Translations under genes and position numbers: made by a program
In this document: one piece after another, positions 25,234 through 34,356 of the stretch
Numbering within the stretch: the stretch's first letter is position 1
How the letters are laid out: each line of letters starts with the position of its first letter
Notes under the pieces: generated by a model
The model's database searches: none
What the model was told of the DNA's origin: nothing
The model's input: the letters and a program-made list of their open reading frames with translations, nothing else
Source of the DNA: an uncultured Lachnospiraceae bacterium
Lineage (GTDB): Bacteria; Bacillota; Clostridia; Lachnospirales; Lachnospiraceae
Direction: 5' to 3'
Assembly (NCBI GenBank): GCA_934293375.1
Contig: CAKQYS010000014.1
Location: 1 to 52,555 of the forward strand
Length of the DNA stretch: 52,555 bases

Positions 25234-27066
25234 ATGGAACGAACGAAACATTACATTCTGGTCTGTCTGTGTGCCTGCCTGTTTGCAGCCGGCCTTACGG
25301 GATGTGGCAGATCTAACACTACCGTCATACCGGAATCCCCTGCTACAACCGCCGAAGCAGATGCGCAAGCGACAACCGCCGAAGCGGCAGATACGGATAA
25401 CGAGGCTTTTCACCAGTATCTGACAGATGAATTTATTGAATCCGTCAGTGAAGATACACTGACACTGCATTATTCTCTAAAAGATCCTTCCGCATATGGA
25501 ATCGATCTGGAACCGACGCTCGGTGATCTGGATTTTGCCAGCACCGAAAAGTCTGAAACAGAGCTAAACGAGGCGCTCGATAAACTGAATGCCTTTGACT
25601 ATACCTCATTATCCAAAACACAGCAGTCAGACTATAACATCCTTAAGACCTACATTACCGACAATCTTGATATGTTGCAATACAATATGTACGGCACAGG
25701 TCTTGGCACTGTCGGTGGTATCCAGTGCAACATGCCGATCAATCTCGCAGAGTATCAATTCTATACCGAAAAGGATATTACAGACTATCTGGCTCTGCTT
25801 TCACAGATCCCGGATTATTTTCAGGCTGTCCTGGATTTTGAGCAGAAGCGTATTGACGAGGGGCTCGGACTGCAGGATTTCCATCTGGATCAGATTATCG
25901 ATCAGTGTAAGAGTGTACTTAAGAACAAGGATACCAATTACCTGATCTCCACATTTGACTCACGAATTGATGCATTCGAAGGGATTGATGATGCCAAGAA
26001 GAAATCCTATAAGGAACAGAACAAAGAAGCCGTAACAAAATACATCTTCCCGGCATATGAATCTATGATCAAGACGGTCAAAACCTTCTATGGAAAGGCT
26101 GTGATTGATGGCGGATTATGCAATCTGCCAAACGGCAAGACATACTATGAGAAGCTCGTCCGTCATAATACCGGCACAACCAAAACAATGGATGAAATCA
26201 TCTCGATGCTGGATGACGGTCTCTCTGATGCCTTAACAAAAATGCAGCGGGCAGCTATGATCGATTCCGAAGGCTTTAATGCCTATTTTGAAGACAATGC
26301 CGTAAACTATGGTTCTGACGACCCTTCTATCCTGCTTGATACACTGAAACTATCTATGATGCAGGACTACCCGGAAGGTCCGCAGACAACCTACACGATC
26401 AAATATGTACAGAAAGAATTGGAAGACAGTCTGTCCCCTGCCTTCTACATGGTGCCTCCGATCGATGACAGCATTGAAAATGTCATTTACATCAATAACG
26501 GCAGTACCGATACCTCCGGTCTGTTTACCACATTGGCACACGAAGGCTATCCGGGCCATTTGTACCAGACCAACTATTACAACGCAACGAATCCGGAACC
26601 GATCCGCAATCTCCTGAACTTCGGCGGTTATGTAGAAGGCTGGGCATCCTATGTAGAGATGCAGAGTCCGGAGCTGTTTCTGTTTGCAGAACACAACGAA
26701 GCCTACACACTGATGGAAGAGGCCATGACGAAACTGAATCTCGTCATTTCCTCCAGAATTGATGTGGGTGTTAATTATGAAGGCTGGACTCTCGACAATG
26801 TCAAGAGTTATCTGACAGAGAACGGAATGAATGAAAGCATCGCCAATGACATTTACGAGTATGTCATCTGCGAGCCTTCGAACTATCTGAAATACTGCGT
26901 CAGTGCGCTGGAGTTTTTCGAACTACAGAGCTACGCACAGCAGAAGCTGGCAAATGACTTCGATATGAAGGCATTCAACAAGGCACTCTTAGACTGTGGT
27001 CCATGCCAGTTTGAATATGTGAAGCAGTCTGTCGATAATTATATCTCAGAAACCTTAAATAAATAG
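25234..27066 (+). CDS. DUF885-family lipoprotein, probable metallopeptidase
   Basis: A 610-residue lipoprotein. The signal ends in the lipobox LTGC (about 21-24). An Ala/Thr-rich linker leads into the DUF885 domain (about 60-605). The family's metal-binding motif HEGYPGH is at 436-442, with a downstream Glu in GYVEGWASYVE as the likely third ligand. DUF885 proteins resemble M32-type carboxypeptidases. The ATG at 25234 is used since AAGGAG lies 6 nt before it; the earlier in-frame ATG at 25216 lacks a site and would add a charged tail ahead of the signal peptide. TATAAT at 25177-25182 is a plausible -10. A strong terminator follows. Confidence 0.85.
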   Translation: MERTKHYILVCLCACLFAAGLTGCGRSNTTVIPESPATTAEADAQATTAEAADTDNEAFHQYLTDEFIESVSEDTLTLHYSLKDPSAYGIDLEPTLGDLDFASTEKSETELNEALDKLNAFDYTSLSKTQQSDYNILKTYITDNLDMLQYNMYGTGLGTVGGIQCNMPINLAEYQFYTEKDITDYLALLSQIPDYFQAVLDFEQKRIDEGLGLQDFHLDQIIDQCKSVLKNKDTNYLISTFDSRIDAFEGIDDAKKKSYKEQNKEAVTKYIFPAYESMIKTVKTFYGKAVIDGGLCNLPNGKTYYEKLVRHNTGTTKTMDEIISMLDDGLSDALTKMQRAAMIDSEGFNAYFEDNAVNYGSDDPSILLDTLKLSMMQDYPEGPQTTYTIKYVQKELEDSLSPAFYMVPPIDDSIENVIYINNGSTDTSGLFTTLAHEGYPGHLYQTNYYNATNPEPIRNLLNFGGYVEGWASYVEMQSPELFLFAEHNEAYTLMEEAMTKLNLVISSRIDVGVNYEGWTLDNVKSYLTENGMNESIANDIYEYVICEPSNYLKYCVSALEFFELQSYAQQKLANDFDMKAFNKALLDCGPCQFEYVKQSVDNYISETLNK

Positions 27067-27084
27067 GGCTTTCGGCACAATAAA

Positions 27085-27125
27085 ACCGCAGGGTCAGAAA
27101 ACAGTTCCTGATCCTGCGGTCTTTT
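27085..27125. terminator. Bidirectional terminator between DUF885 gene and ldt
   Basis: Arms ACCGCAGGGTCAG (27085-27097) and CTGATCCTGCGGT (27108-27120) form a stem with a single mismatch-type pair and a 10-nt loop. TCTTTT follows on the plus strand and TTTTATT on the minus strand. It can stop both converging transcripts. Confidence 0.85.
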
Positions 27126-27174
27126 ACATGATATAATGAGCATTGCGACGGCTGTGCTTGCACATGCCGGCTGA

Positions 27175-28002
27175 TCAATCCTCTTGTTCTTCCTGATCTT
27201 CTGCCACATTCCAAAGACTCTCCGGATCATCATCTGTAGGATCGCAGCAGCTTCTCGAATCATCAAGATCCAGCCTGATCGGCTCAGGCTTACCAAGCGG
27301 GCCGACATAATCACTGTCAAAGATCTGTACGATCGTACCCTTCTCGCAATTCTCATAGATCCATTTGATGTCCTCGATCGCCAGTCTGATACAGCCGAGT
27401 GATGCCGCCTCTCCGAGCTTATTGTATTCTTCACTCTCAAGCTGGTCGATCTGTGGCTTATAATACGGCACAGAATGGAACATGATTGCCTTGCGGATCC
27501 GGACCGCATATTGTCCGTATACATTGCCATACAATTCCCGCCATTCGTAACGGTCACTCTGCAACTTAAATGTTCCTCTCGGCGTTCCGTTTCGCAGTCC
27601 GACCGAACAGACCATTGCCTTATAAGGCACTGTATAATAACCCTCCGCATCCGATGTATACACCGTAACAACATTCATCTGCCGGTTCACCTTGATCATA
27701 TATGGCATCCCATTACTCTCAAATGTATCACCGTTGTATCCGGTCTCCTCCTGTGTCGAAGCCTCTGTATCTGCCTCAGTCGTCAAGGGTTCCCTTGTTG
27801 TATCTGCATCTTCTGTAGACACAGATGCCTGTTGTTCAGTTTCTCTTGTATCTGCTGTGTATTCTGTCTGCTGCGTTGTATCCGGCTTCGACTGTGCATC
27901 GCTAAGCATTTGTACCCACCGGTCACCAAATACATACCACGACACCAGCCAGCCGGTGATACACAGTACCGCAATCAGAATTACGATCCATTCCCTCTTC
28001 AT
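27175..28002 (-). CDS. Membrane-anchored L,D-transpeptidase (YkuD)
   Basis: A 275-residue protein. One N-terminal membrane anchor (about 5-25) is followed by a Thr/Glu/Gln-rich linker to about residue 95 and a YkuD domain (about 98-235). The catalytic motif is complete: His176 in MFHSVPYY and Cys204 in SLGCIRL. These enzymes make 3-3 crosslinks in peptidoglycan or attach proteins to it, outside the membrane. The C-terminal 35 residues are very acidic. It starts 22 bp after the metG stop and so is probably read from the same T-box controlled transcript, which would link wall crosslinking with aminoacyl-tRNA supply. Confidence 0.9.
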   Translation of the reverse strand: MKREWIVILIAVLCITGWLVSWYVFGDRWVQMLSDAQSKPDTTQQTEYTADTRETEQQASVSTEDADTTREPLTTEADTEASTQEETGYNGDTFESNGMPYMIKVNRQMNVVTVYTSDAEGYYTVPYKAMVCSVGLRNGTPRGTFKLQSDRYEWRELYGNVYGQYAVRIRKAIMFHSVPYYKPQIDQLESEEYNKLGEAASLGCIRLAIEDIKWIYENCEKGTIVQIFDSDYVGPLGKPEPIRLDLDDSRSCCDPTDDDPESLWNVAEDQEEQED

Positions 28003-28024
28003 TCGTATACCTTAATCAATCTAT

Positions 28025-29977
28025 TTATCTAACCTCAGCTCCATTTGGCATATCAGCTTCCGGAGTCAAAAGCGCAAGCTTACCTTCTGCGTCTTCAGCA
28101 CACAGCAGCATACCCTGTGATTCCACACCTGCCAAAGTTGCCGGAGCCAGGTTCGTTACTGCAATTACCTTCTTACCAACCATATCTTCCGGAGCATACT
28201 GGCTTCTGATACCGGAAACAATCTGCTTGATCTCACTTCCGAAACGCACCTGTGAACACAACAGCTTCTTAGACTTCTTGACAGCCTCACAGGCTATGAT
28301 CTCTCCGACACGAAGCTGAACCTTATCAAACTCGTCAATCGTGATCTGTGGCTTCGCCTCAATATCAATACCCGGCGTTCCTGCCAGCTCTTCTTCTGCC
28401 TGTGCTTCCCGCTTCGCTTCCACCTGTGCTAACACCTCATCAAGATCCAGTCTTGCAAACAGAATCTCCGGGGTGTCTGTAACCTTTGTACCGGATACAT
28501 AACCGCCAAAGTGGATCAGTTCTTCAATCGGCCTTGCCTTTGTATTTAACTGTGTCAGAATCTTATCTGCTGTATCCGGCATAAAGCTCTTTAAGAAGCT
28601 TGCACCAAATACGATGCTCTCCACGAGGTTATACAATACCGTCTGCAGACGCGCCTGCTTCTCCGGATCCTTAGCAAGTGCCCATGGCATCGTCTCATCA
28701 ATGTATTTATTGCATCGCTTAAACAGATTAAAGATCTCTGTGATCGCATCTGCCACACGAAGCTTATCCATACATTCATTTACCTTATTCCGTGTACCGG
28801 TTACTACACGCACAAGATCATCGTCCACCGGCTCACTGACACCCGTATTTGTGATCACACCATCAAAATACTTATTTGCCATTGAGATGGTACGGTTGAC
28901 CAGGTTACCAAGTGTATTGGCAAGCTCAGAATTCAGACGCTCTACCATGAGCTCGTAAGAAATCACACCATCGTTATCAAATGGCATCTCATGCAGAACA
29001 AAGAATCGCACAGCATCCACACCGAACATATCTACCAGATCATCGGCATAGATCACATTTCCCTTTGACTTGCTCATTTTCCCATCATTCTGCAAAAGCC
29101 ACGGATGGCCAAAAATCTGCTTTGGAAGAGGAAGTCCCAGTGCCATCAGCATGATCGGCCAGTAAATTGTATGGAATCTTAAGATATCCTTTCCAATGAG
29201 GTGCAGGTCGCATGGCCAGTACCGATCAAACTTCTTATCTGAATATCCATCCAGATCATAGCCAAGACCTGTAATGTAATTAGTCAACGCATCAATCCAC
29301 ACATAGATTACATGCTTCGGATCAAAATCGACCGGAATCCCCCACTTAAATGATGTTCTTGACACACACAGATCCTGCAGTCCCGGAAGCAGGAAATTAT
29401 TCATCATCTCATTCTTACGAGACTCCGGCTGAATAAAATCAGGATGCGTATTGATGTAATCGATCAGTTTATCTGAATAATTGCCAAGCTTGAAGAAATA
29501 TGCCTCTTCCTCCGCCTGTTCTACAGGGCGTCCGCAATCCGGACATTTGCCGTCAACAAGCTGTGATTCTGTGAAGAAAGACTCACAAGGTGTACAGTAC
29601 ATTCCGACATACTTACCCTTGTAGATATCGCCTTGATCATAGAGCTTCTTGAAAATCTTCTGCACCTGCTTCTCATGATCCTCATCTGTTGTACGGATAA
29701 ACTTATCATACGATGTGTTCATGAGATCCCAGATCCTCTTGATCTCACCGGCTGTACCATCTACGAATTCCTTCGGTGTGATACCAGCCTCTTCTGCCTT
29801 CAGCTCAATTTTCTGACCATGCTCATCTGTTCCTGTCTGGAATCTGACATCATACCCAACAAATCTCTTGTACCGGGCGATCGCATCTGCCAATACAATC
29901 TCATAGGTATTACCGATATGCGGCTTACCAGAGGTATACGCAATCGCAGTTGTAATGTAATACGGTTTCTTTGCCAT
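28025..29977 (-). CDS. metG: Methionyl-tRNA synthetase
   Basis: A 650-residue enzyme that charges tRNA-Met. The class I signatures are intact: the HIGH-type motif PHIGNTYE (about 15-22) and KMSKSKGN near residue 300. A zinc-binding insert is visible as CTPC and CPDC (about 127-147). The anticodon-binding helical domain follows, then a C-terminal EMAP/OB-fold tRNA-binding domain (about 545-650, starting at DEFDKVQLRVGEI). Length matches Firmicutes enzymes with the appended domain. GGAGGGG precedes the ATG. A T-box leader lies upstream. Confidence 0.95.
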   Translation of the reverse strand: MAKKPYYITTAIAYTSGKPHIGNTYEIVLADAIARYKRFVGYDVRFQTGTDEHGQKIELKAEEAGITPKEFVDGTAGEIKRIWDLMNTSYDKFIRTTDEDHEKQVQKIFKKLYDQGDIYKGKYVGMYCTPCESFFTESQLVDGKCPDCGRPVEQAEEEAYFFKLGNYSDKLIDYINTHPDFIQPESRKNEMMNNFLLPGLQDLCVSRTSFKWGIPVDFDPKHVIYVWIDALTNYITGLGYDLDGYSDKKFDRYWPCDLHLIGKDILRFHTIYWPIMLMALGLPLPKQIFGHPWLLQNDGKMSKSKGNVIYADDLVDMFGVDAVRFFVLHEMPFDNDGVISYELMVERLNSELANTLGNLVNRTISMANKYFDGVITNTGVSEPVDDDLVRVVTGTRNKVNECMDKLRVADAITEIFNLFKRCNKYIDETMPWALAKDPEKQARLQTVLYNLVESIVFGASFLKSFMPDTADKILTQLNTKARPIEELIHFGGYVSGTKVTDTPEILFARLDLDEVLAQVEAKREAQAEEELAGTPGIDIEAKPQITIDEFDKVQLRVGEIIACEAVKKSKKLLCSQVRFGSEIKQIVSGIRSQYAPEDMVGKKVIAVTNLAPATLAGVESQGMLLCAEDAEGKLALLTPEADMPNGAEVR

Positions 29978-30063
29978 GAGTTAAAACCCCTCCTTCGATT
30001 ATGAGATAATCACATACCAGGATCCGAAAAGTCATAGGGTGTTTCCCATGCTTCCCTAATACT

Positions 30064-30300
30064 AAAAAAACCCGTCTTCCTAATATTAAAGACGAGCTGA
30101 TGCCGTGGTACCACTTTAATTCTCCTGTTCCTTTCGGAATCAGGACTCATGCACGATGAACATGCCACACTATAACGGGTGCTCCCGTCCTGAGCTTGCA
30201 AATGTGTTCACCCAGGCAGCTCCAAGGCCATCTTCAATCAGTTCCACCATATCTGCTCCCACCAGTTACAGACTCTCTGTCATGCCTTTCCTGATCTACT
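30064..30300 (-). ncRNA. T-box riboswitch leader of metG
   Basis: On the minus strand the leader has a stem I region with AGAGAGTC (30271-30278 area) and a GATGG/TTGG distal part. The T-box sequence AAAGTGGTACCACGG (30103-30117) follows, then a terminator with arms CGTCTT/AAGACG (30073-30094) and a seven-T run. T-box RNAs bind uncharged tRNA and favour the antiterminator. I could not place the specifier loop with certainty, so cognate Met is inferred from the gene. The 3' edge of stem I is approximate. Confidence 0.88.
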
Positions 30301-30348
30301 CTTCTCTTCTCTGCTTTTGTGATTATCGAAATTACATTGATAACTAAA

Positions 30349-30378
30349 AGTATATACGCTTTGACCGTTAATTGTCAA
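30349..30378 (-). promoter_or_regulatory. metG promoter
   Basis: TTGACA (30373-30378) and TATACT (30349-30354) are separated by 18 nt, directly upstream of the T-box leader. It gives a leader of about 360 nt before metG. Confidence 0.8.
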
Positions 30379-30434
30379 GAACGACTATGACAAAAGCTTT
30401 CGTCAATATATACAAACTTTTTGGTCAAAACTAC

Positions 30435-30456
30435 AAAAGCAGCCCCGAAGGGCTGC
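30435..30456 (-). terminator. Terminator of the chemoreceptor gene
   Basis: A 7-bp perfect GC-rich stem (GCAGCCC/GGGCTGC, 30439-30456) with a TTCG loop is followed on the minus strand by TTTTGTAGTTTT. It lies 40 bp beyond the chemoreceptor stop. Confidence 0.85.
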
Positions 30457-30495
30457 CCTTGTATTTCTTGTCACCTGTCGGTTCCATATTGTATT

Positions 30496-32613
30496 CTAGT
30501 CTTCATCATCAAAGCTTGGTGGTACAAATCCGCCTGCAATCTGTGAGAGATCTTTCTCCTCATCTGCATCAGGTTCGCCCCACTGGGTATCTTCCGCTTC
30601 TTCTGTGTCATCATCCTCAGGTACATCCTGTGTCTCGCTGCTATCCTGACCACGCAGCTGGAACTCATCTACAGTATCCTTCAATGCATGTGCACAATTG
30701 ATCAACTCATCACTGATCGCTGCATTCTCCTGAGATGCAGCTGCATTAGAATCAATAATGGATACAATATCATTCAGGCTATGCTCTATATTGGCAATCG
30801 CATCTGCCTGCTTATGCACGAATTCTGTAATCTCCATAATGTCATCCTTAGACTTCATGGAATTCGAAATACCGGTCTGTAATGTGGCCGAGGTTCTATC
30901 CGCCAGTTCCTTACCATGTTCCACAGCCTTATTGGAATTCTCGATCAGCTGTGCAATTGTATCAGATGATGTCGCAGAAGCAGTAGCCAGCTTGCTGATC
31001 TCATCGGCAACAACCGCAAATCCTCGGCCTGCCTCACCTGCTCTTGCAGCCTCGATCGAAGCATTCAAAGACAACAGATTGGTCTGCTCTGAAATATCAT
31101 TGATCGTGGTGATGATCGCACCGATCTGCATAGATGTCTGTGAAATAATATCCATAGCGGAGAGGAGCTCTTCCATCTGCTGATTGCCCTCTGCCAGCTG
31201 ATTATTCGTCAGCTCTGAAACTGCACTTGCCTTCTCAGCATTCTTTGTGATCAGATCACTCTGCTCTGCCAATACCTTAACATTATCAGCCAACCCGGAT
31301 ACTGCCATACTCTGCTCGGTTGCACCGGAAGCCACCTGAAGTGTACTCTCCTGTACCTGTCCTGAGTAGCTGACAACGATCTCTGACTGTTCATTGACCA
31401 TGCCAAATGCACCATTTAACTTATCTAAGATCGTCTCTAATGAATTCTTGATCGCAATGAATGAACCCTGATACTCTGCCTCAACCCCTACACACAGGTC
31501 ATTTGCCGAAATGCGGTTCACCACATGGGAAATATCATTAATGATCACCTTCAGCTTCTCGACTGTCTCATTCATGGAGTATGTCAGCATCGCAATCTCT
31601 TCTGCAATCGGCTCCTCATCAAATACAACATCAAGATTACCCTCTGAGATCTGCACCGCCTTCTCGCCTATAGAAAGCAGCGGTGTAAACCACTTCTCCA
31701 GCTCTCTCTTGCTGAACTTCTTGACATATCCCGTAGCCAGCACCATACCAACTACACATAATAACATAATCAGAAGAAATACCCGATATGTATAGAATAT
31801 CGGCTCAACATATACAATCTTCCAGTCAGCCTGTGTCAGTGATGTTGCCATTGTCGCCTTCACACAACCATTCTTCATCTCAAACAATGGAAGCTCCTTC
31901 AGCTCGCTGTCGGCAACCTTTTTATACTTGCCCTTATACGCATCCTTGACATTCGATGTCTTTTCTGCCGTCATCGCCAGATCCTCATATGGATGTGTCA
32001 GAATCGAGCCTGAAGCTTCAGATACTAAAAATGCATATGTCTTCTTGCTGTCTGCATGCATGATCTTAACGATGTCATCCATATACATATCCACACCTGC
32101 AGCGCCAATGACATTGCCGTTCTCATCAGTGATCTTCGCTGAAACCGTAATACACATCTGTCCCGTCTGCTCATCTACATATGGTTCCGATGTATAAACG
32201 CCATCCTTCTCCATTGCACCGATATACCAGTCTCTGACTGTAGGATCGAAATCCTCCGGTGCCTGCCAGCCGCCACTCATAATAACGGTCTTATCTGCAT
32301 ATGTAACATATGCGGCTGACATCTTGTCATTATCAGCAACAATCGCATCTACATATGCCAAGATTTCATCGTGGTCTGTCACAACCTTCCGACCAACCTC
32401 TGAACTCATTGTCTCAACTACCTGATCAAGACTTGCCAGTTTTGTATCAATTTCCTTCGCATAATCTGTCACAAGATACTGAAGCTTATATACGCTTCGC
32501 TGTCTTGATAACACAAATGAAAAGACAAGGATCAAAACCGAAAACCATACTATGATCCATAACAAGATCTTGGAAAACACCGTTCCAATCTTGCTTGCAT
32601 ATCCACCAGTCAT
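30496..32613 (-). CDS. Methyl-accepting chemotaxis protein with dCache sensor
   Basis: A 705-residue transmembrane receptor. Two membrane helices (about 15-35 and 275-297) flank an extracellular double Cache domain. A HAMP segment and the methyl-accepting signalling coil follow, with the hairpin tip including GRGFAVVADEISKLA. The sensor contains VRDWYIGAMEKDGVYTSEPY and a later GVDMYMDD. This resembles the amino-acid-binding dCache pattern (R-x-W-Y, Y, D), though the first Tyr of that pattern appears to be Phe. The tail is acidic and lacks an obvious CheR pentapeptide. The start at 32611-32613 has AAAGGAGG 8 nt upstream; a longer frame begins nine codons earlier but overlaps that site. It is consistent with the flagellar genes at the window start. 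Confidence 0.92.
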   Translation of the reverse strand: MTGGYASKIGTVFSKILLWIIVWFSVLILVFSFVLSRQRSVYKLQYLVTDYAKEIDTKLASLDQVVETMSSEVGRKVVTDHDEILAYVDAIVADNDKMSAAYVTYADKTVIMSGGWQAPEDFDPTVRDWYIGAMEKDGVYTSEPYVDEQTGQMCITVSAKITDENGNVIGAAGVDMYMDDIVKIMHADSKKTYAFLVSEASGSILTHPYEDLAMTAEKTSNVKDAYKGKYKKVADSELKELPLFEMKNGCVKATMATSLTQADWKIVYVEPIFYTYRVFLLIMLLCVVGMVLATGYVKKFSKRELEKWFTPLLSIGEKAVQISEGNLDVVFDEEPIAEEIAMLTYSMNETVEKLKVIINDISHVVNRISANDLCVGVEAEYQGSFIAIKNSLETILDKLNGAFGMVNEQSEIVVSYSGQVQESTLQVASGATEQSMAVSGLADNVKVLAEQSDLITKNAEKASAVSELTNNQLAEGNQQMEELLSAMDIISQTSMQIGAIITTINDISEQTNLLSLNASIEAARAGEAGRGFAVVADEISKLATASATSSDTIAQLIENSNKAVEHGKELADRTSATLQTGISNSMKSKDDIMEITEFVHKQADAIANIEHSLNDIVSIIDSNAAASQENAAISDELINCAHALKDTVDEFQLRGQDSSETQDVPEDDDTEEAEDTQWGEPDADEEKDLSQIAGGFVPPSFDDED

Positions 32614-32702
32614 CTTGCCAACCTCCTTTTTCTGTCGCATAAAACTTTGTTATATTCCGCTTATATTGAACCCAGATCTCTCACATATAAACATATAGTA
32701 AA

Positions 32703-32731
32703 ATTGTACTAAACTTCTTATCTTTTGTCAA
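32703..32731 (-). promoter_or_regulatory. Chemoreceptor promoter
   Basis: TTGACA (32726-32731) and TACAAT (32703-32708) lie 17 nt apart on the minus strand, 90 bp before the receptor start. This is a housekeeping-type promoter. No flagellar sigma-28 motif was recognised. Confidence 0.8.
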
Positions 32732-32778
32732 TAAATCATATTGCAAATAAACAATTCCTATAGAGAATTTGAAAGCCA

Positions 32779-32830
32779 AACAGGCAGCTGCCGCAATACT
32801 GATCTACGATCATTGCGGCAACTGCCTGTT
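32779..32830 (-). terminator. Terminator after the LuxR-type gene
   Basis: A very long stem pairs AACAGGCAG-TGCCGCAAT (32779-32796) with ATTGCGGCA-CTGCCTGTT (32811-32830), with one small bulge. The T-run after it is short (TTTGGCTTT), but the stem is strong and sits directly at the end of the regulator gene. Confidence 0.75.
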
Positions 32831-32832
32831 TC

Positions 32833-34353
32833 TTATATCAATCCTATTTCTCTTGCCTTTTTGATTGCCTGCTGCCTGTTCTTTACCTTAAGCTTTCTGT
32901 AAATACCGGACGCATGGAATTTAACGGTAGGAAGCTTTTTCTCAAGGCTCCTGCAGATTTCATCATATGACATGCCCTGAACCATAAGATATAATACCTG
33001 TTTTTCAGTCTTTGTCAACGGTTCACAATCCTCAGCAGGTGTCTTCAGATAATCCGGGAGCCGCGCCGCTACCTCCTGCGCAAGAGGCAGAATAGAATCT
33101 ATAAATGCATCTGCACCTCTACGCTCTCTGTATATCCGGATCATATTTACCATGCATATCCCTTCATCGGCAAGAAGCCTGATATACCCATACCGCTTTG
33201 CCATCCCAAAAGCCACTTCCAGTTCATCACACATATCTATGTATGATTCCGCCTTATAGCACGCCATTGCTGCAAGCATATGGCATTCACAGATATCCAT
33301 ATACCTCTTACCTTTTTTTAGGATACCGCCTAGTTTTTTTGCAAGCACAAGTGCCTTCATATTTTTTCCGGTGTATAGATATGCTTTGATTTTGACAAGA
33401 TATGCATACACATCCATCATAAACATGTCTTTATTTTCATCCGGAGCCTTTGTTTCAAGCCAGTCCTTTACAATTTCCAGCTTACCATCATAGCAGGCGC
33501 CCCATGCCCCCAATGCATCAAGACTGCCCATCAGCTCTTCCTGCCGCTCCTGAATCACCTTTTTTCTTATTTTATTGACCAGCGGCTCTGCAACCTGTGT
33601 CTGTCCGTTTAACAGTAATATCCGCATTTGTAATGCCATGGCTACAAAAAGACACTGCACATCCTGCTTATCCTCCATAAATGGGATCGTTCCCGCCACC
33701 AGAACCAATGCATGAAAACTGTCATTGTTCTGGTAATACCACTCTGCAAGCGCAATCTTGTAAACGCCCTTCGCTCTATCTCCATAAAGAACATGTATGG
33801 ATTGCTGTATCCTATCAGCATATCTCTCCAGATATCTTCCATATCGTGTAAAATCCCGAAATCCATTAAGAATACTCGGTCTTCCTGCCGACAATGTAAG
33901 ACTGTTCACAGGAGTCATATTTATCATCTGCAGACAATGCACAATACGGAAGAATTGATCATCACTGATATAGGGCATAACAAGCTCCGTAACCATTCTG
34001 AACCAGTCACGCCGGGTAAGTGTATCAGGGTTGATGTGCTTTGGTGTCTCACCCATAAGTGCTACATATTTTTTTGCTCCTTCCAGATTATCATCCAGCG
34101 ATTCTATCAATGCCCTTACAGAAATAAGAGTCATTGCTTCAGATGTATCACCGTAATATATTTGTTCCGGAAGCGCAGTTAAGTACTTCTTACAGGACCA
34201 TAAAGCCGGCATACTAACATTTTTTGAAACCTCCCGCACAACAACTTCTGCGAGTCTGCCCTCCTCGTTCGCCTGAAACAGAATCTGCTCCATATTCTGA
34301 ACACTTCTGGGGTATATATCATTTTCAGTTGACGGTTTATTCATCATACTCAT
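32833..34353 (-). CDS. LuxR-family transcriptional regulator with helical-repeat sensor
   Basis: A 506-residue regulator. The last 65 residues form a LuxR-type helix-turn-helix (LTKTEKQVLYLMVQGMSYDE to the end). The rest is a string of helices like the TPR-type C-terminal half of MalT/LAL regulators, but there is no P-loop ATPase at the N-terminus, so it looks like a LAL regulator without its NTPase. The ATG lies 3 bp after the stop of the 2291-residue surface protein gene and has no good ribosome site of its own. Translation is therefore probably coupled to the surface protein. The regulator likely controls its own operon; the palindrome at 41320-41335 is a candidate site. Confidence 0.85.
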   Translation of the reverse strand: MSMMNKPSTENDIYPRSVQNMEQILFQANEEGRLAEVVVREVSKNVSMPALWSCKKYLTALPEQIYYGDTSEAMTLISVRALIESLDDNLEGAKKYVALMGETPKHINPDTLTRRDWFRMVTELVMPYISDDQFFRIVHCLQMINMTPVNSLTLSAGRPSILNGFRDFTRYGRYLERYADRIQQSIHVLYGDRAKGVYKIALAEWYYQNNDSFHALVLVAGTIPFMEDKQDVQCLFVAMALQMRILLLNGQTQVAEPLVNKIRKKVIQERQEELMGSLDALGAWGACYDGKLEIVKDWLETKAPDENKDMFMMDVYAYLVKIKAYLYTGKNMKALVLAKKLGGILKKGKRYMDICECHMLAAMACYKAESYIDMCDELEVAFGMAKRYGYIRLLADEGICMVNMIRIYRERRGADAFIDSILPLAQEVAARLPDYLKTPAEDCEPLTKTEKQVLYLMVQGMSYDEICRSLEKKLPTVKFHASGIYRKLKVKNRQQAIKKAREIGLI

Positions 34354-34356
34354 ATA

